A stretch of 5,447 nucleotides of DNA from an uncultured beta proteobacterium (GTDB taxonomy: Bacteria; Pseudomonadota; Gammaproteobacteria; Burkholderiales; Burkholderiaceae_C): NCBI GenBank assembly GCA_903944555.1, contig CAJASG010000706.1, positions 1 through 5,447 on the forward strand, read 5' to 3'. The notes below the pieces were generated by a model. That model was not told where the DNA came from. It saw only the letters and a list, made by a program, of their open reading frames with translations, and ran no database searches. This document shows positions 1 through 5,447 of this stretch, one piece after another. Position numbers and translations under genes: made by a program. Positions within the stretch are counted from its first letter, which is position 1, and each line of letters opens with the position of its first letter.

Positions 1-33
1 CAGCGCTGCGGGCAGCACGGACGCGCGGCGCAT
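1..33 (-). CDS. N-terminus of an unidentified protein (cut by left edge)
   Basis: Only the first 11 codons are visible, reading M-R-R-A-S-V-L-P-A-A-L before the window ends. The ATG shares bases with the stop codon of the ankyrin gene upstream (TGATG), the usual arrangement of translationally coupled genes. Two arginines followed by small and hydrophobic residues could be the start of a signal peptide or membrane anchor, which would suit the exported products encoded just upstream. No clear Shine-Dalgarno sequence precedes it, consistent with coupling. The product cannot be named from 11 residues, and the start itself is an inference from the overlap. Confidence 0.5.
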   Translation of the reverse strand, partial: MRRASVLPAAL

Positions 34-539
34 CAGCAGGCCCGCCCCGGCTTGCAGCCCTTGAGAATCCAAAGCGATATCTCACCCGCTGCTTCATCCG
101 CCCGTACCTTGCGGGCCAGGCTGAGCACATCGCGCCCTGCTTCAGTTTTCAACTGGGGGTCCGCCCCCGCCTGCAACAGTGGCATGACATGGGCGGTACG
201 GGTGGCAAAAACCGCCATATGCAGCGGCGTGCGCCCTTCGCTATCGCGCGCGTTTGGGTTGGCACCCGCTGCGAGCAAGGCCTTGAGCGGCCCCATGTCC
301 TGGTTCATGGCGGCGTAATGCAAGGGCGTAGCTCCCAATGGGGTGCGGGCATCCCGATTTTCCGCCGAGGCTTTCAGCAGTTTCTCAATCTCCACCTGTG
401 TGCCCATGCGCGCTGCGTCATGAATGGGCAACTCGTTCATGCCCTGCACGGCGGGCTGGGCCCCGGCCAAGCTCACCTGCAGCGCCAAACAGAGCGCCAA
501 CCCGACGGGGGTCATCCATGTCCAAAAATTGTTTTTCAA
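33..539 (-). CDS. Exported (periplasmic) ankyrin-repeat protein, 168 aa
   Basis: Ankyrin repeats are protein-binding scaffolds, so this is probably a partner-binding protein in the periplasm; the partner is unknown. I chose a TTG start at 539 because AAGGAGA lies six bases upstream and it gives a proper signal peptide: K2, a hydrophobic core at about 10-24, and an A-G-A cleavage site before Q28. In-frame alternatives are GTG at 575, which would put this Shine-Dalgarno inside the gene, and ATG at 515. Repeats with the TPLH-type signature lie at about 68-100 (TPLHYAA, AAGANPNARD) and 101-133 (TPLHMAV, QAGADPQLKT). A weaker first repeat (LPIHDAAR) is at 37-66 and a degenerate fourth at 134-162. 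The C-terminus holds two cysteines (162 and 168). The gene lies 108 bases downstream of the cytochrome c gene and overlaps the next gene by one base. In Pseudomonas a periplasmic ankyrin protein (AnkB) supports a catalase, but no catalase is visible here. Confidence 0.85.
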   Translation of the reverse strand: MKNNFWTWMTPVGLALCLALQVSLAGAQPAVQGMNELPIHDAARMGTQVEIEKLLKASAENRDARTPLGATPLHYAAMNQDMGPLKALLAAGANPNARDSEGRTPLHMAVFATRTAHVMPLLQAGADPQLKTEAGRDVLSLARKVRADEAAGEISLWILKGCKPGRAC

Positions 540-545
540 ACGGGT

Positions 546-552
546 TCTCCTT
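546..552 (-). promoter_or_regulatory. Strong Shine-Dalgarno deciding a TTG start
   Basis: The minus strand reads AAGGAGA, then six bases (ACCCGT), then TTG. This is the best ribosome-binding site in the window. It sits inside the longer reading frame that begins at GTG 575, so it argues for the TTG at 539 as the true start of the ankyrin-repeat gene. Confidence 0.75.
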
Positions 553-575
553 GAAGAATGTGGGCACGCAATCAC

Positions 576-634
576 GCTATAAAAATAATAGCTGCTTGCG
601 CATATTCCACGGGGGCTAGAGCCCTAAATGATAC
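576..634. repeat. Probable dispersed intergenic repeat with GGGCT-AG-AGCCC dyad
   Basis: This fills most of the spacer between the cytochrome c and ankyrin genes. It begins GCTATAAAAATAATAGCTGC, continues through a TGCGC segment, reaches a perfect dyad GGGCT-AG-AGCCC (613-624), and ends in AAATGATAC. I recall near-identical short elements between genes in Rhodoferax, Polaromonas, Acidovorax and relatives; this is memory, not a search. It occurs once in this window, so repetition cannot be shown here. The AT-rich left part contrasts with the GC-rich genes. The dyad could form a short RNA hairpin, but neither strand has the uninterrupted T-run directly after it that a classical terminator would need. 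Confidence 0.5.
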
Positions 635-647
635 AAAAAAGAAACAA

Positions 648-1301
648 TCAGGGTTGCACAGCCTGGATCGACGTCAGGTAGGCCAGTACATCCTGCAGGT
701 CCTGCTCTTTCAGCTGGCTCAGAATGCCCAGGGCTTCATCGTCGTCGTGCGAGCGCTCGCCCTTGACGAACGCATCCATCTGTTTTCTGAGGTAACTGGT
801 GTACTGGCCCACCAGCCTGGGGAACTTGCCACGCCCCATGCCGTCGCGGGCATGGCAGGTCACACATTCTTTTTGGTAGATCGCACGACCGTTGTCCAGA
901 TTGCCGGGTGCGCGCGGGATGATCATGACTTTTTCCACCGCCGTCAGCCGGGTCAAGGCATCGTCGCTGTCTTTGAACTCCGGCCACTGCGTGGGCAGCT
1001 CGACCGCCGCAAGGTAGGCCGAGACATCCTGAATATCGGCGTCGGACAGCTCACGTTCCTGCGTATAGGGGAACATGGGCAGGTTCAAGCGGGTGCGTTT
1101 TCGAAACGCCAGCAACTGGTCGATGATGTGGGCTTGGCGCTGCCCCGCAATGCGGGGGTACTCGCCACGCTTGCCACCTTGGCCAAACTCACCATGGCAT
1201 CCGGCGCAGGTGCCATTGATTTCCTTGCCGCGCTCCAGATTCTGGGTCAGTGCCGCCTGGCTCAACCCCAACAACACCAGAAGAATGAAGAGCGCCCTCA
1301 T
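648..1301 (-). CDS. Exported diheme cytochrome c (c4-like), 217 aa
   Basis: This is a periplasmic electron carrier with two class I cytochrome c domains, likely shuttling electrons between a membrane complex and a terminal oxidase or reductase. Residues 2-19 form a hydrophobic signal peptide. Haem site 1 is CAGCH at 32-36, followed by YPRIAGQ and probable axial M76 in NLPMFPY. Haem site 2 is CVTCH at 146-150, followed by FPRLVGQ, a repeat of the first pattern. Both domains close with a matching helix (DIQDVSAYL, DLQDVLAYL). The length suits cytochrome c4, usually about 190-210 residues. Oddly, domain 2 has no methionine after M175, so its sixth haem ligand is unclear. The ATG follows the TAA of the upstream 135-aa gene with no gap, and no strong Shine-Dalgarno is visible, so translation is probably coupled. 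The family is secure; the exact redox partner is not known. Confidence 0.92.
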   Translation of the reverse strand: MRALFILLVLLGLSQAALTQNLERGKEINGTCAGCHGEFGQGGKRGEYPRIAGQRQAHIIDQLLAFRKRTRLNLPMFPYTQERELSDADIQDVSAYLAAVELPTQWPEFKDSDDALTRLTAVEKVMIIPRAPGNLDNGRAIYQKECVTCHARDGMGRGKFPRLVGQYTSYLRKQMDAFVKGERSHDDDEALGILSQLKEQDLQDVLAYLTSIQAVQP

Positions 1302-1709
1302 TTATTGCCCCAGCATGACCGTCTGACCATTGCGGTCAAACGGAATAAAGGTGCTCAGCGTGCCTGCCTTGATGGATTCAACCATCCGCTCCAGCGCCTT
1401 TTCAGCCGTATCGCTGGTGGGGGCAACGCCTGCAATGCCGGACAAAGCAGCGGCAAACACGATGACCCACTCTTTGCCAAACTGGCTGGACTCCTGCACC
1501 AAATCGGCAAAATTTTGCAATTCGTCCGGCGTTTTGTCCACGCACATCATGGGTACCAGTGCACCGCCCTCACCCGCCTGGAAACGCGCGCGCTGGGCGG
1601 CGGTGCTGTCACTTGGCAGATCGGCGCTGACAAACACAAAAAGCAGACGCTGGGGCTCGGCTTGTTGCCTTGCCGCCTGCAACAAGTCATCAAAATTGGA
1701 AATGTTCAT
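1302..1709 (-). CDS. Conserved-looking 135-aa protein of unknown function
   Basis: I cannot assign a function. The protein has no signal peptide or membrane helix and looks like a small soluble alpha/beta protein. Hydrophobic strand-like stretches lie at 22-28 (LLFVFVS), 51-57 (LVPMMCV), 81-88 (WVIVFAAA) and 120-124, with helices between them rich in charged residues. It has a single cysteine, C56. I chose ATG 1709; the frame opens further to TTG 1760, but that extension (GGNFEPDACFCKK) looks untranslated and has no ribosome site. The stop TAA directly abuts the ATG of the cytochrome c gene, so the two are surely co-transcribed. I have a vague memory of Burkholderiales relatives labelled 'ribonucleotide reductase subunit alpha'. 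Nothing in this sequence carries reductase catalytic motifs, so I do not adopt that name. Confidence 0.8.
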   Translation of the reverse strand: MNISNFDDLLQAARQQAEPQRLLFVFVSADLPSDSTAAQRARFQAGEGGALVPMMCVDKTPDELQNFADLVQESSQFGKEWVIVFAAALSGIAGVAPTSDTAEKALERMVESIKAGTLSTFIPFDRNGQTVMLGQ

Positions 1710-1776
1710 GGCGACAATTTTCTTACAAAAACAAGCGTCTGGCTCAAAGTTGCCACCCAACGGGGTGATTCTTCTG

Positions 1777-1798
1777 CTTGAAGTTATCCCACATCAAG
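1777..1798. promoter_or_regulatory. Possible weak FNR/DNR-type site within an inverted repeat
   Basis: The divergent 154-base spacer contains CTTGA, 12 bases, TCAAG, a perfect five-base inverted repeat. Inside it, at 1784-1797, is TTATC-N4-ATCAA, which has the FNR spacing and a perfect right half but only two of five bases right in the left half. Genes like nnrS are often controlled by FNR/NnrR/DNR-type regulators, which is why I record it. The match is poor, and it lies about 74 bases before the nnrS ATG, so this is a tentative call. Confidence 0.2.
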
Positions 1799-1849
1799 AC
1801 CATGCCAACCTCTCCCTGATTCCTGACTTTTCGCCGCCAAAAATCTCCG

Positions 1850-1855
1850 CATAAT
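1850..1855 (+). promoter_or_regulatory. Possible -10 element immediately upstream of nnrS
   Basis: CATAAT matches five of six bases of the sigma-70 -10 consensus. A transcript from it would begin at about 1861-1863, almost at the ATG (1864), giving a leaderless mRNA. The lack of a Shine-Dalgarno before that ATG fits this idea. No convincing -35 is found at 16-18 bases; the nearest TGAC-containing hexamer (1823-1828) is 21 bases away. Confidence 0.25.
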
Positions 1856-1863
1856 CTGCGTCC

Positions 1864-3195
1864 ATGGCACTTAAACCCCTGAATCCGCAACCCGTACAAG
1901 GCGGACTGAAAGCAGCGCAACGCGCACCAAAACCAGCACCGCCATCCCCTGTCGAAAGCGCATGGCGGCCCCACTGGCTCCTGGCGGCGCCCCATCGGTT
2001 GGGATTTTTTGGCGGGGCGGTGATGCTGTCGGCCAGCGCCCTCTGGTGGTGCGCGGTGCTGTATGCCGGAGCCCTCGGACTGAGCATCCCCTGGGTTGTC
2101 GCCCCATCCACCGCACACGCGCTTTTGATGTCACTGGGATTCATGCCCCTGTTTTTTGCCGGCTTCCTGTTCACCGCCGGCCCCAAATGGCTTGGCATGC
2201 CCGAGGTTCCTGCGCGCAGTTTGCTGCCCTTTGTGCTGGCCTACCTGGTGGGATGGGGTATGTGTCTGGTCGGGTTTCACCTGTCCACCTTGTTGGCAGG
2301 GGCGGCCATGGCGATCGTTGCCACCGCCTGGACCGGTTTGGTATGGAAATTCACCCGGCTGTGGCGCGCCAGCCGGGCCGACGACAAAGTCCATGCCACG
2401 GTGGTGGTGTTCGCCAGCGGGTTCGGGGCATTGGCCATGTGGGCCGTCGTGGTCGGTCTGCTCACGGGCCAGGAGAGCTTGATCCGCGCAGCAACCCAAG
2501 GTGCTTTGTGGATTTTTCTAGCCACCGTATTCGCCGCCGTGTCGCACCGCATGATTCCATTTTTCAGTGCCAGCGCCCTGCCGCTGCTGGATGCGTGGCG
2601 GCCGATGTGGCTGCTGTGGAGCATGGTGGGCGTGCTGTGGTTTGAAGGCGCTGCTGCCTGCCTGGATATCTGGCTGTGGCCCAGCCCCGGCGGTTTGCGC
2701 TGGCTACAAGTGGCCGTTGAGGCGCCCGCGGCAGGGCTGATGCTGTGGTTGGCCATCCGCTGGGGCCTGGTGCAGAGCCTGAAAATTCGCCTGCTCGCCA
2801 TGCTGCACGGCGGATTTCTGTGGCTGGGTATCGCACTGGCACTCCAGGCGCTGTCCCACACCCTGATGGCCTTGAGCCAGGACCAGATCTCGTTGGGTCT
2901 GGCCCCCATGCACGCCATGACCATGGGCTACCTGGGCGCCACTATGTTTGCCATGGCCACCCGCGTCAGCAGTGGCCACAGTGGGCGGCCTCTGGCGGCC
3001 GACAACACCGCGTGGGCCTTGTACTGGGTACTGCAGTTGGCGGTGGTGTTACGGGTCATTTCGGCCTTGTGGCCCGCCTCCGGGCCGCTACCTTTGCTGG
3101 GCGCCATCGCCGTATGGACGCTGGCATGTTGCGGCTGGGCCTTGCGCTACGGGAGCTGGTTTGGCCGCCCCCGTGTGGACGGCAGACCGGGATAG
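1864..3195 (+). CDS. nnrS: NnrS family membrane protein (nitric oxide response), 443 aa
   Basis: NnrS is an inner-membrane haem- and copper-containing protein that protects cells against nitric oxide and often accompanies denitrification genes; its exact chemistry is unsettled. The sequence is almost wholly hydrophobic helices after a proline/alanine-rich cytosolic leader (1-36). Family hallmarks appear in order: H85 opening HALLMSLGFMPLFFAGFLFT followed by GPKW; SHRMIPFFS at 227-235; H315 in LHGGF; and H350 opening HAMTMGYLGATMFAMATR, then the GHSGRPL motif with H372. These conserved histidines are the likely metal ligands. At 443 residues it is slightly longer than the roughly 400 usual, mostly from the leader. 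No Shine-Dalgarno precedes ATG 1864, so a leaderless transcript or a later start within the leader is possible. The SirB2-like gene follows after three bases, so they form an operon. Confidence 0.92.
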   Translation: MALKPLNPQPVQGGLKAAQRAPKPAPPSPVESAWRPHWLLAAPHRLGFFGGAVMLSASALWWCAVLYAGALGLSIPWVVAPSTAHALLMSLGFMPLFFAGFLFTAGPKWLGMPEVPARSLLPFVLAYLVGWGMCLVGFHLSTLLAGAAMAIVATAWTGLVWKFTRLWRASRADDKVHATVVVFASGFGALAMWAVVVGLLTGQESLIRAATQGALWIFLATVFAAVSHRMIPFFSASALPLLDAWRPMWLLWSMVGVLWFEGAAACLDIWLWPSPGGLRWLQVAVEAPAAGLMLWLAIRWGLVQSLKIRLLAMLHGGFLWLGIALALQALSHTLMALSQDQISLGLAPMHAMTMGYLGATMFAMATRVSSGHSGRPLAADNTAWALYWVLQLAVVLRVISALWPASGPLPLLGAIAVWTLACCGWALRYGSWFGRPRVDGRPG

Positions 3196-3198
3196 CGT

Positions 3199-3582
3199 GT
3201 GGACTACACAGGCGTTCGCACCCTTCACATCAGTTGCGCAGCGCTCAGTATTGCGCTGTTTGCCCTGCGCGCTGGCTTGGCGCTGACAGGGGTGGACTGG
3301 CGACGCTGGCGCTGGCTGCGTGTTGCTCCCCACGCCACCGACACAGTTTTGCTGACTGCCGCCGTCACTTTGGCCTTCTGGAGTGATCAGGCGCCTTGGG
3401 AATTGCCTTGGCTTGGCGCCAAAGTGCTGGCCTTGTTCCTGTACATCGCTTTAGGAAGCATGGCTTTAAGGCCCGTCCAGCCGGAATCAGCCAGACGCAT
3501 TTATACTGGGATGGCTTTACTCACCGTGGCCTATATCGTCGCAGCGGCGATTACCCGGTCACCCTCCCTCCGCTTTTTTTAA
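3199..3582 (+). CDS. SirB2-like integral membrane protein, 127 aa
   Basis: SirB2 was named from Salmonella as a regulator of invasion genes, but its biochemical role is unknown. This protein has the family's size and pattern of four membrane helices, at about 10-29, 47-61, 71-89 and 102-117. Typical residues are LH at 9-10, FALR at 21-24, RWLRVAPHATDTVLL at 38-52 (H45, D48, T49), WLGAK at 71-75, LYIALGSMALR at 81-91 and AYIVAAAITRSP at 111-122. The start is a GTG three bases after the nnrS stop, with a weak GGGA upstream, so it is probably translated by coupling with nnrS. Being co-encoded with nnrS suggests a haem- or NO-related membrane role, but that is inference from position. The gene ends with a T-rich tract (3574-3580) just before its TAA. 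Confidence 0.85.
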   Translation: MDYTGVRTLHISCAALSIALFALRAGLALTGVDWRRWRWLRVAPHATDTVLLTAAVTLAFWSDQAPWELPWLGAKVLALFLYIALGSMALRPVQPESARRIYTGMALLTVAYIVAAAITRSPSLRFF

Positions 3583-3598
3583 CCCCATATCGGTCTTC

Positions 3599-3615
3599 GA
3601 TAGATATCGTCTATC
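3599..3615. promoter_or_regulatory. OxyR-like operator half (GATAG-N7-CTATC) upstream of nrdJ
   Basis: The 139-base spacer before nrdJ contains GATAGATATCGTCTATC, a dyad whose outer ten bases all match the GATAG-N7-CTATC core of the OxyR consensus. ATAG-N7-CTAT is also a T-N11-A site of the kind bound by LysR-type regulators generally. Full OxyR operators carry two such halves seven bases apart; the following position (3622-3636) is only a poor match (ATTT-N7-CTAG). The centre is about 115 bases before the nrdJ ATG. No cobalamin riboswitch or NrdR box is recognisable in this spacer. Confidence 0.45.
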
Positions 3616-3721
3616 CGTAAAATTTTCGCAAACTAGCGCAGGTTTGTGCTGCGTCAACCAGTTGCCGCACCCTCGCTCTTAGGATGCCTTTCTGCCTCAA
3701 ATTATCAAAAAACACACAGCC

Positions 3722-5447
3722 ATGTCCAAAACACTCCAGCCCGCTGCTGCCCGCAGCAACACCATGCCCACCCAGCCCATCAGTGAAGAAGTGTTGCTGG
3801 AAAAGTACGCCAAGGACGACGAGAAATCCATTCTGGACGTGAACCTGCGCGTCGCCCGCGCACTGGCCGCAAAAGAAACCCCCGCCGCCCGTGAAGAGTG
3901 GGAAGCCCGGTTTCTGGACGTATTGCAAGGCGGCTTTTTGCCCGCCGGGCGCATCCAGTCGGCCGCCGGAACCGACTTGGCCGCCACGCTGATCAACTGC
4001 TTTGTGCAGCCCGTGGGCGACTCGATTGCCCAGGACGATGATGGCCACCCCGGCATCTACACCGCATTGACCCAAGCCGCCGAGACCATGCGCCGTGGCG
4101 GTGGTGTGGGCTATGACTTCTCCCGCATCCGCCCACGCGGCGCCTGGGTCGGCAGCACCCAGAGCAGCGCCTCGGGCCCGGTCAGCTACATGCGCGTGTT
4201 TGACCGCTCATGCGAAACGGTCGAGTCCGCCGGTGCACGCCGTGGCGCCCAAATGGGCGTGTTGCGCTGCGACCACCCCGACATTGAAGAGTTCATCCAC
4301 GCCAAAGACTCGGGCGACCTGAAAAACTTCAACCTCTCGTTGGGCATTACCGATGTCTTCATGAAAGCGGTGCAGGAAAACGCCATGGTCGAGTTGGTCC
4401 ACCGGGCCCGCCCCGGCATGGCCCAGATGGCGGCTGGCGCCTACCAAAAGGAAGCCATTGCGGGCGAAGCAGAACCGGGCCTGTGGGTCTACCGCACCGT
4501 ACCCGCCAGCGAGCTGTGGGACCAGATCATGCGCTCCACCTACGACCACGCCGAGCCAGGTGTGCTGTTTTTGGACCACATGAACAGCGACAACAACCTG
4601 TCGTATTGCGAAACCATTGCCGCCACCAACCCGTGTGCCGAACAGCCGCTGCCGCCTTACGGCTGCTGCTGCTTGGGTTCGATTGACCTGACCCGTTTTG
4701 TCAAAAACCCATTCACAGCCAAGGCCAGCTTTGACGATGCCGGCTTTGCCGAAATCGCCCGCGTCGCCACCCGCATGCTGGACAACGTGCTGGATGTCAC
4801 GGTGTGGCCGCTGCCGCAGCAACAAGAGGAAGCGCGCAGCAAACGCCGCATCGGCTTGGGTTACACCGGTTTGGGTGATGCATTGATCATGCTGAACCTG
4901 CCCTACAACAGCGCACCGGCGCGGGCCAAGGCCGAGCATATTTCGCGCCTGATGCGCGACACGGCCTATGAGGCCTCCATGAAACTGGCCCAGGAACGCG
5001 GCGCGTTCCCGCTGTTCAACGCCGACATGTACCTGAGCGGCACCAGCTTTGCCTCCCGCCTGCCCGCCGCGCTCAAGGAAAGCATCCGTACCCACGGCCT
5101 GCGCAACTCGCACCTGCTGTCCATCGCCCCCACCGGCACCATCAGCCTCGCCTTTGCAGACAACGCCAGCAACGGCATTGAACCGGCATTTAGCTGGACT
5201 TACACCCGCAAAAAGCGCATGGCTGACGGCAGCTTCAAGGAATACGCAGTAGAAGACCACGCTTGGCGCTTGTACCGCCACCTGCATGGCAAAGATGCAC
5301 CCCTGACACCGGCCTTTGTCACCGCTTTGGAAATGAGCGCGCAAGACCACTCCGGCATGGTGGCAGCGGTAGCCCCATTCATTGACACAGCCATCAGCAA
5401 AACCGTCAACGTGCCCGCCGACTACCCCTACGCAGACTTCCAAAACC
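3722..5447 (+). CDS. nrdJ: Adenosylcobalamin-dependent ribonucleotide reductase, class II (3' end off window)
   Basis: This cytosolic enzyme reduces ribonucleotides to deoxyribonucleotides using a radical from coenzyme B12, and works with or without oxygen. The first 575 residues are present, without an N-terminal ATP-cone. Visible motifs: LINCFVQP with C93, the first redox cysteine; [16 protein letters not shown] at 126-141; NPCAEQPL at 303-310, with N303, thiyl-radical C305 and E307; C316, eleven residues after C305 as in the Thermotoga enzyme, lying in a CCC triplet (315-317); and phosphate-binding APTGTIS at 469-475. The C-terminal cysteine pair that re-reduces the active site would lie beyond the edge. 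ATG 3722 lacks a Shine-Dalgarno; M15 (3764) is an alternative with none either. The gene stands alone after a 139-base spacer holding an OxyR-like dyad. Identification is secure; diphosphate rather than triphosphate specificity is inferred from family membership. Confidence 0.95.
   Translation, partial: MSKTLQPAAARSNTMPTQPISEEVLLEKYAKDDEKSILDVNLRVARALAAKETPAAREEWEARFLDVLQGGFLPAGRIQSAAGTDLAATLINCFVQPVGDSIAQDDDGHPGIYTALTQAAETMRRGGGVGYDFSRIRPRGAWVGSTQSSASGPVSYMRVFDRSCETVESAGARRGAQMGVLRCDHPDIEEFIHAKDSGDLKNFNLSLGITDVFMKAVQENAMVELVHRARPGMAQMAAGAYQKEAIAGEAEPGLWVYRTVPASELWDQIMRSTYDHAEPGVLFLDHMNSDNNLSYCETIAATNPCAEQPLPPYGCCCLGSIDLTRFVKNPFTAKASFDDAGFAEIARVATRMLDNVLDVTVWPLPQQQEEARSKRRIGLGYTGLGDALIMLNLPYNSAPARAKAEHISRLMRDTAYEASMKLAQERGAFPLFNADMYLSGTSFASRLPAALKESIRTHGLRNSHLLSIAPTGTISLAFADNASNGIEPAFSWTYTRKKRMADGSFKEYAVEDHAWRLYRHLHGKDAPLTPAFVTALEMSAQDHSGMVAAVAPFIDTAISKTVNVPADYPYADFQN

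Noticed and set aside
558..1781. A 407-codon open frame on the plus strand opposite the cytochrome c and 135-aa genes
   Set aside because: It runs antisense to two genes with clear domain content and coupled stop/start; its translation shows no recognisable domain, and long antisense frames are common in GC-rich DNA.
3543..3580. AGCGG...CCGCT pairing followed by a run of T at the end of the SirB2-like gene, as a terminator
   Set aside because: The stem is only five pairs around a 22-base loop, inside coding sequence; the T-run mostly encodes the two terminal phenylalanines. Too weak to call.
3583..3721. Cobalamin riboswitch or NrdR boxes upstream of nrdJ
   Set aside because: The spacer is short for a cobalamin riboswitch, no B12-box-like sequence is seen, and no pair of NrdR-like ACA-N-TGT dyads was found.
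3684..3721. Upstream ATG at 3684 as an alternative nrdJ start or leader peptide
   Set aside because: It is 38 bases from the nrdJ ATG and therefore out of frame; there is no adequate ribosome site to support a leader peptide.
3611..4075. A 154-codon minus-strand frame over the nrdJ start and spacer
   Set aside because: It overlaps the nrdJ 5' coding region and the translation has no family signature.
4208..5443. A 411-codon open frame on the minus strand inside nrdJ
   Set aside because: nrdJ is unambiguous by its catalytic motifs on the plus strand; the antisense translation is glycine/valine/alanine-rich without domains and is a codon-bias shadow.

Overview
The window has GC-rich, proteobacterial coding DNA. 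Gene content (NnrS, a SirB-like protein, a class II ribonucleotide reductase, a diheme cytochrome c) and an intergenic repeat resembling one I remember from Comamonadaceae (Rhodoferax/Polaromonas/Acidovorax-like genomes) suggest a betaproteobacterium of order Burkholderiales. That placement is inference; no rRNA or other marker is present.

Left half, minus strand (reading from about 1709 down to 1): a 135-aa cytosolic-looking protein of unknown function is followed without a gap (TAA then ATG) by an exported diheme c4-like cytochrome c. After a 108-base spacer carrying a repeat element comes an exported ankyrin-repeat protein that most likely starts at a TTG codon behind a strong Shine-Dalgarno sequence. 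Its stop overlaps the ATG (TGATG) of another gene that runs off the left edge after 11 codons. The head-to-tail packing suggests one or two co-transcribed units feeding the periplasm.

Right half, plus strand: a 154-base divergent spacer leads to nnrS (12-TM-type haem/copper membrane protein of the nitric oxide response). Three bases later comes a four-helix SirB2-like membrane protein. A 139-base spacer then holds a striking dyad, GATAG-N7-CTATC, which matches the outer bases of an OxyR half-operator. It is followed by the first 575 codons of nrdJ, an adenosylcobalamin-dependent ribonucleotide reductase, cut by the right edge.

Taken together, the region looks like ordinary chromosomal housekeeping/respiratory accessory DNA with a low-oxygen, NO or redox-stress flavour. 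There are no phage, transposon, CRISPR, tRNA or rRNA genes. I do not see a clear new system. The points most worth checking are the OxyR-like site in front of nrdJ, the second haem domain without a visible methionine ligand, and the unknown 135-aa protein coupled to that cytochrome.
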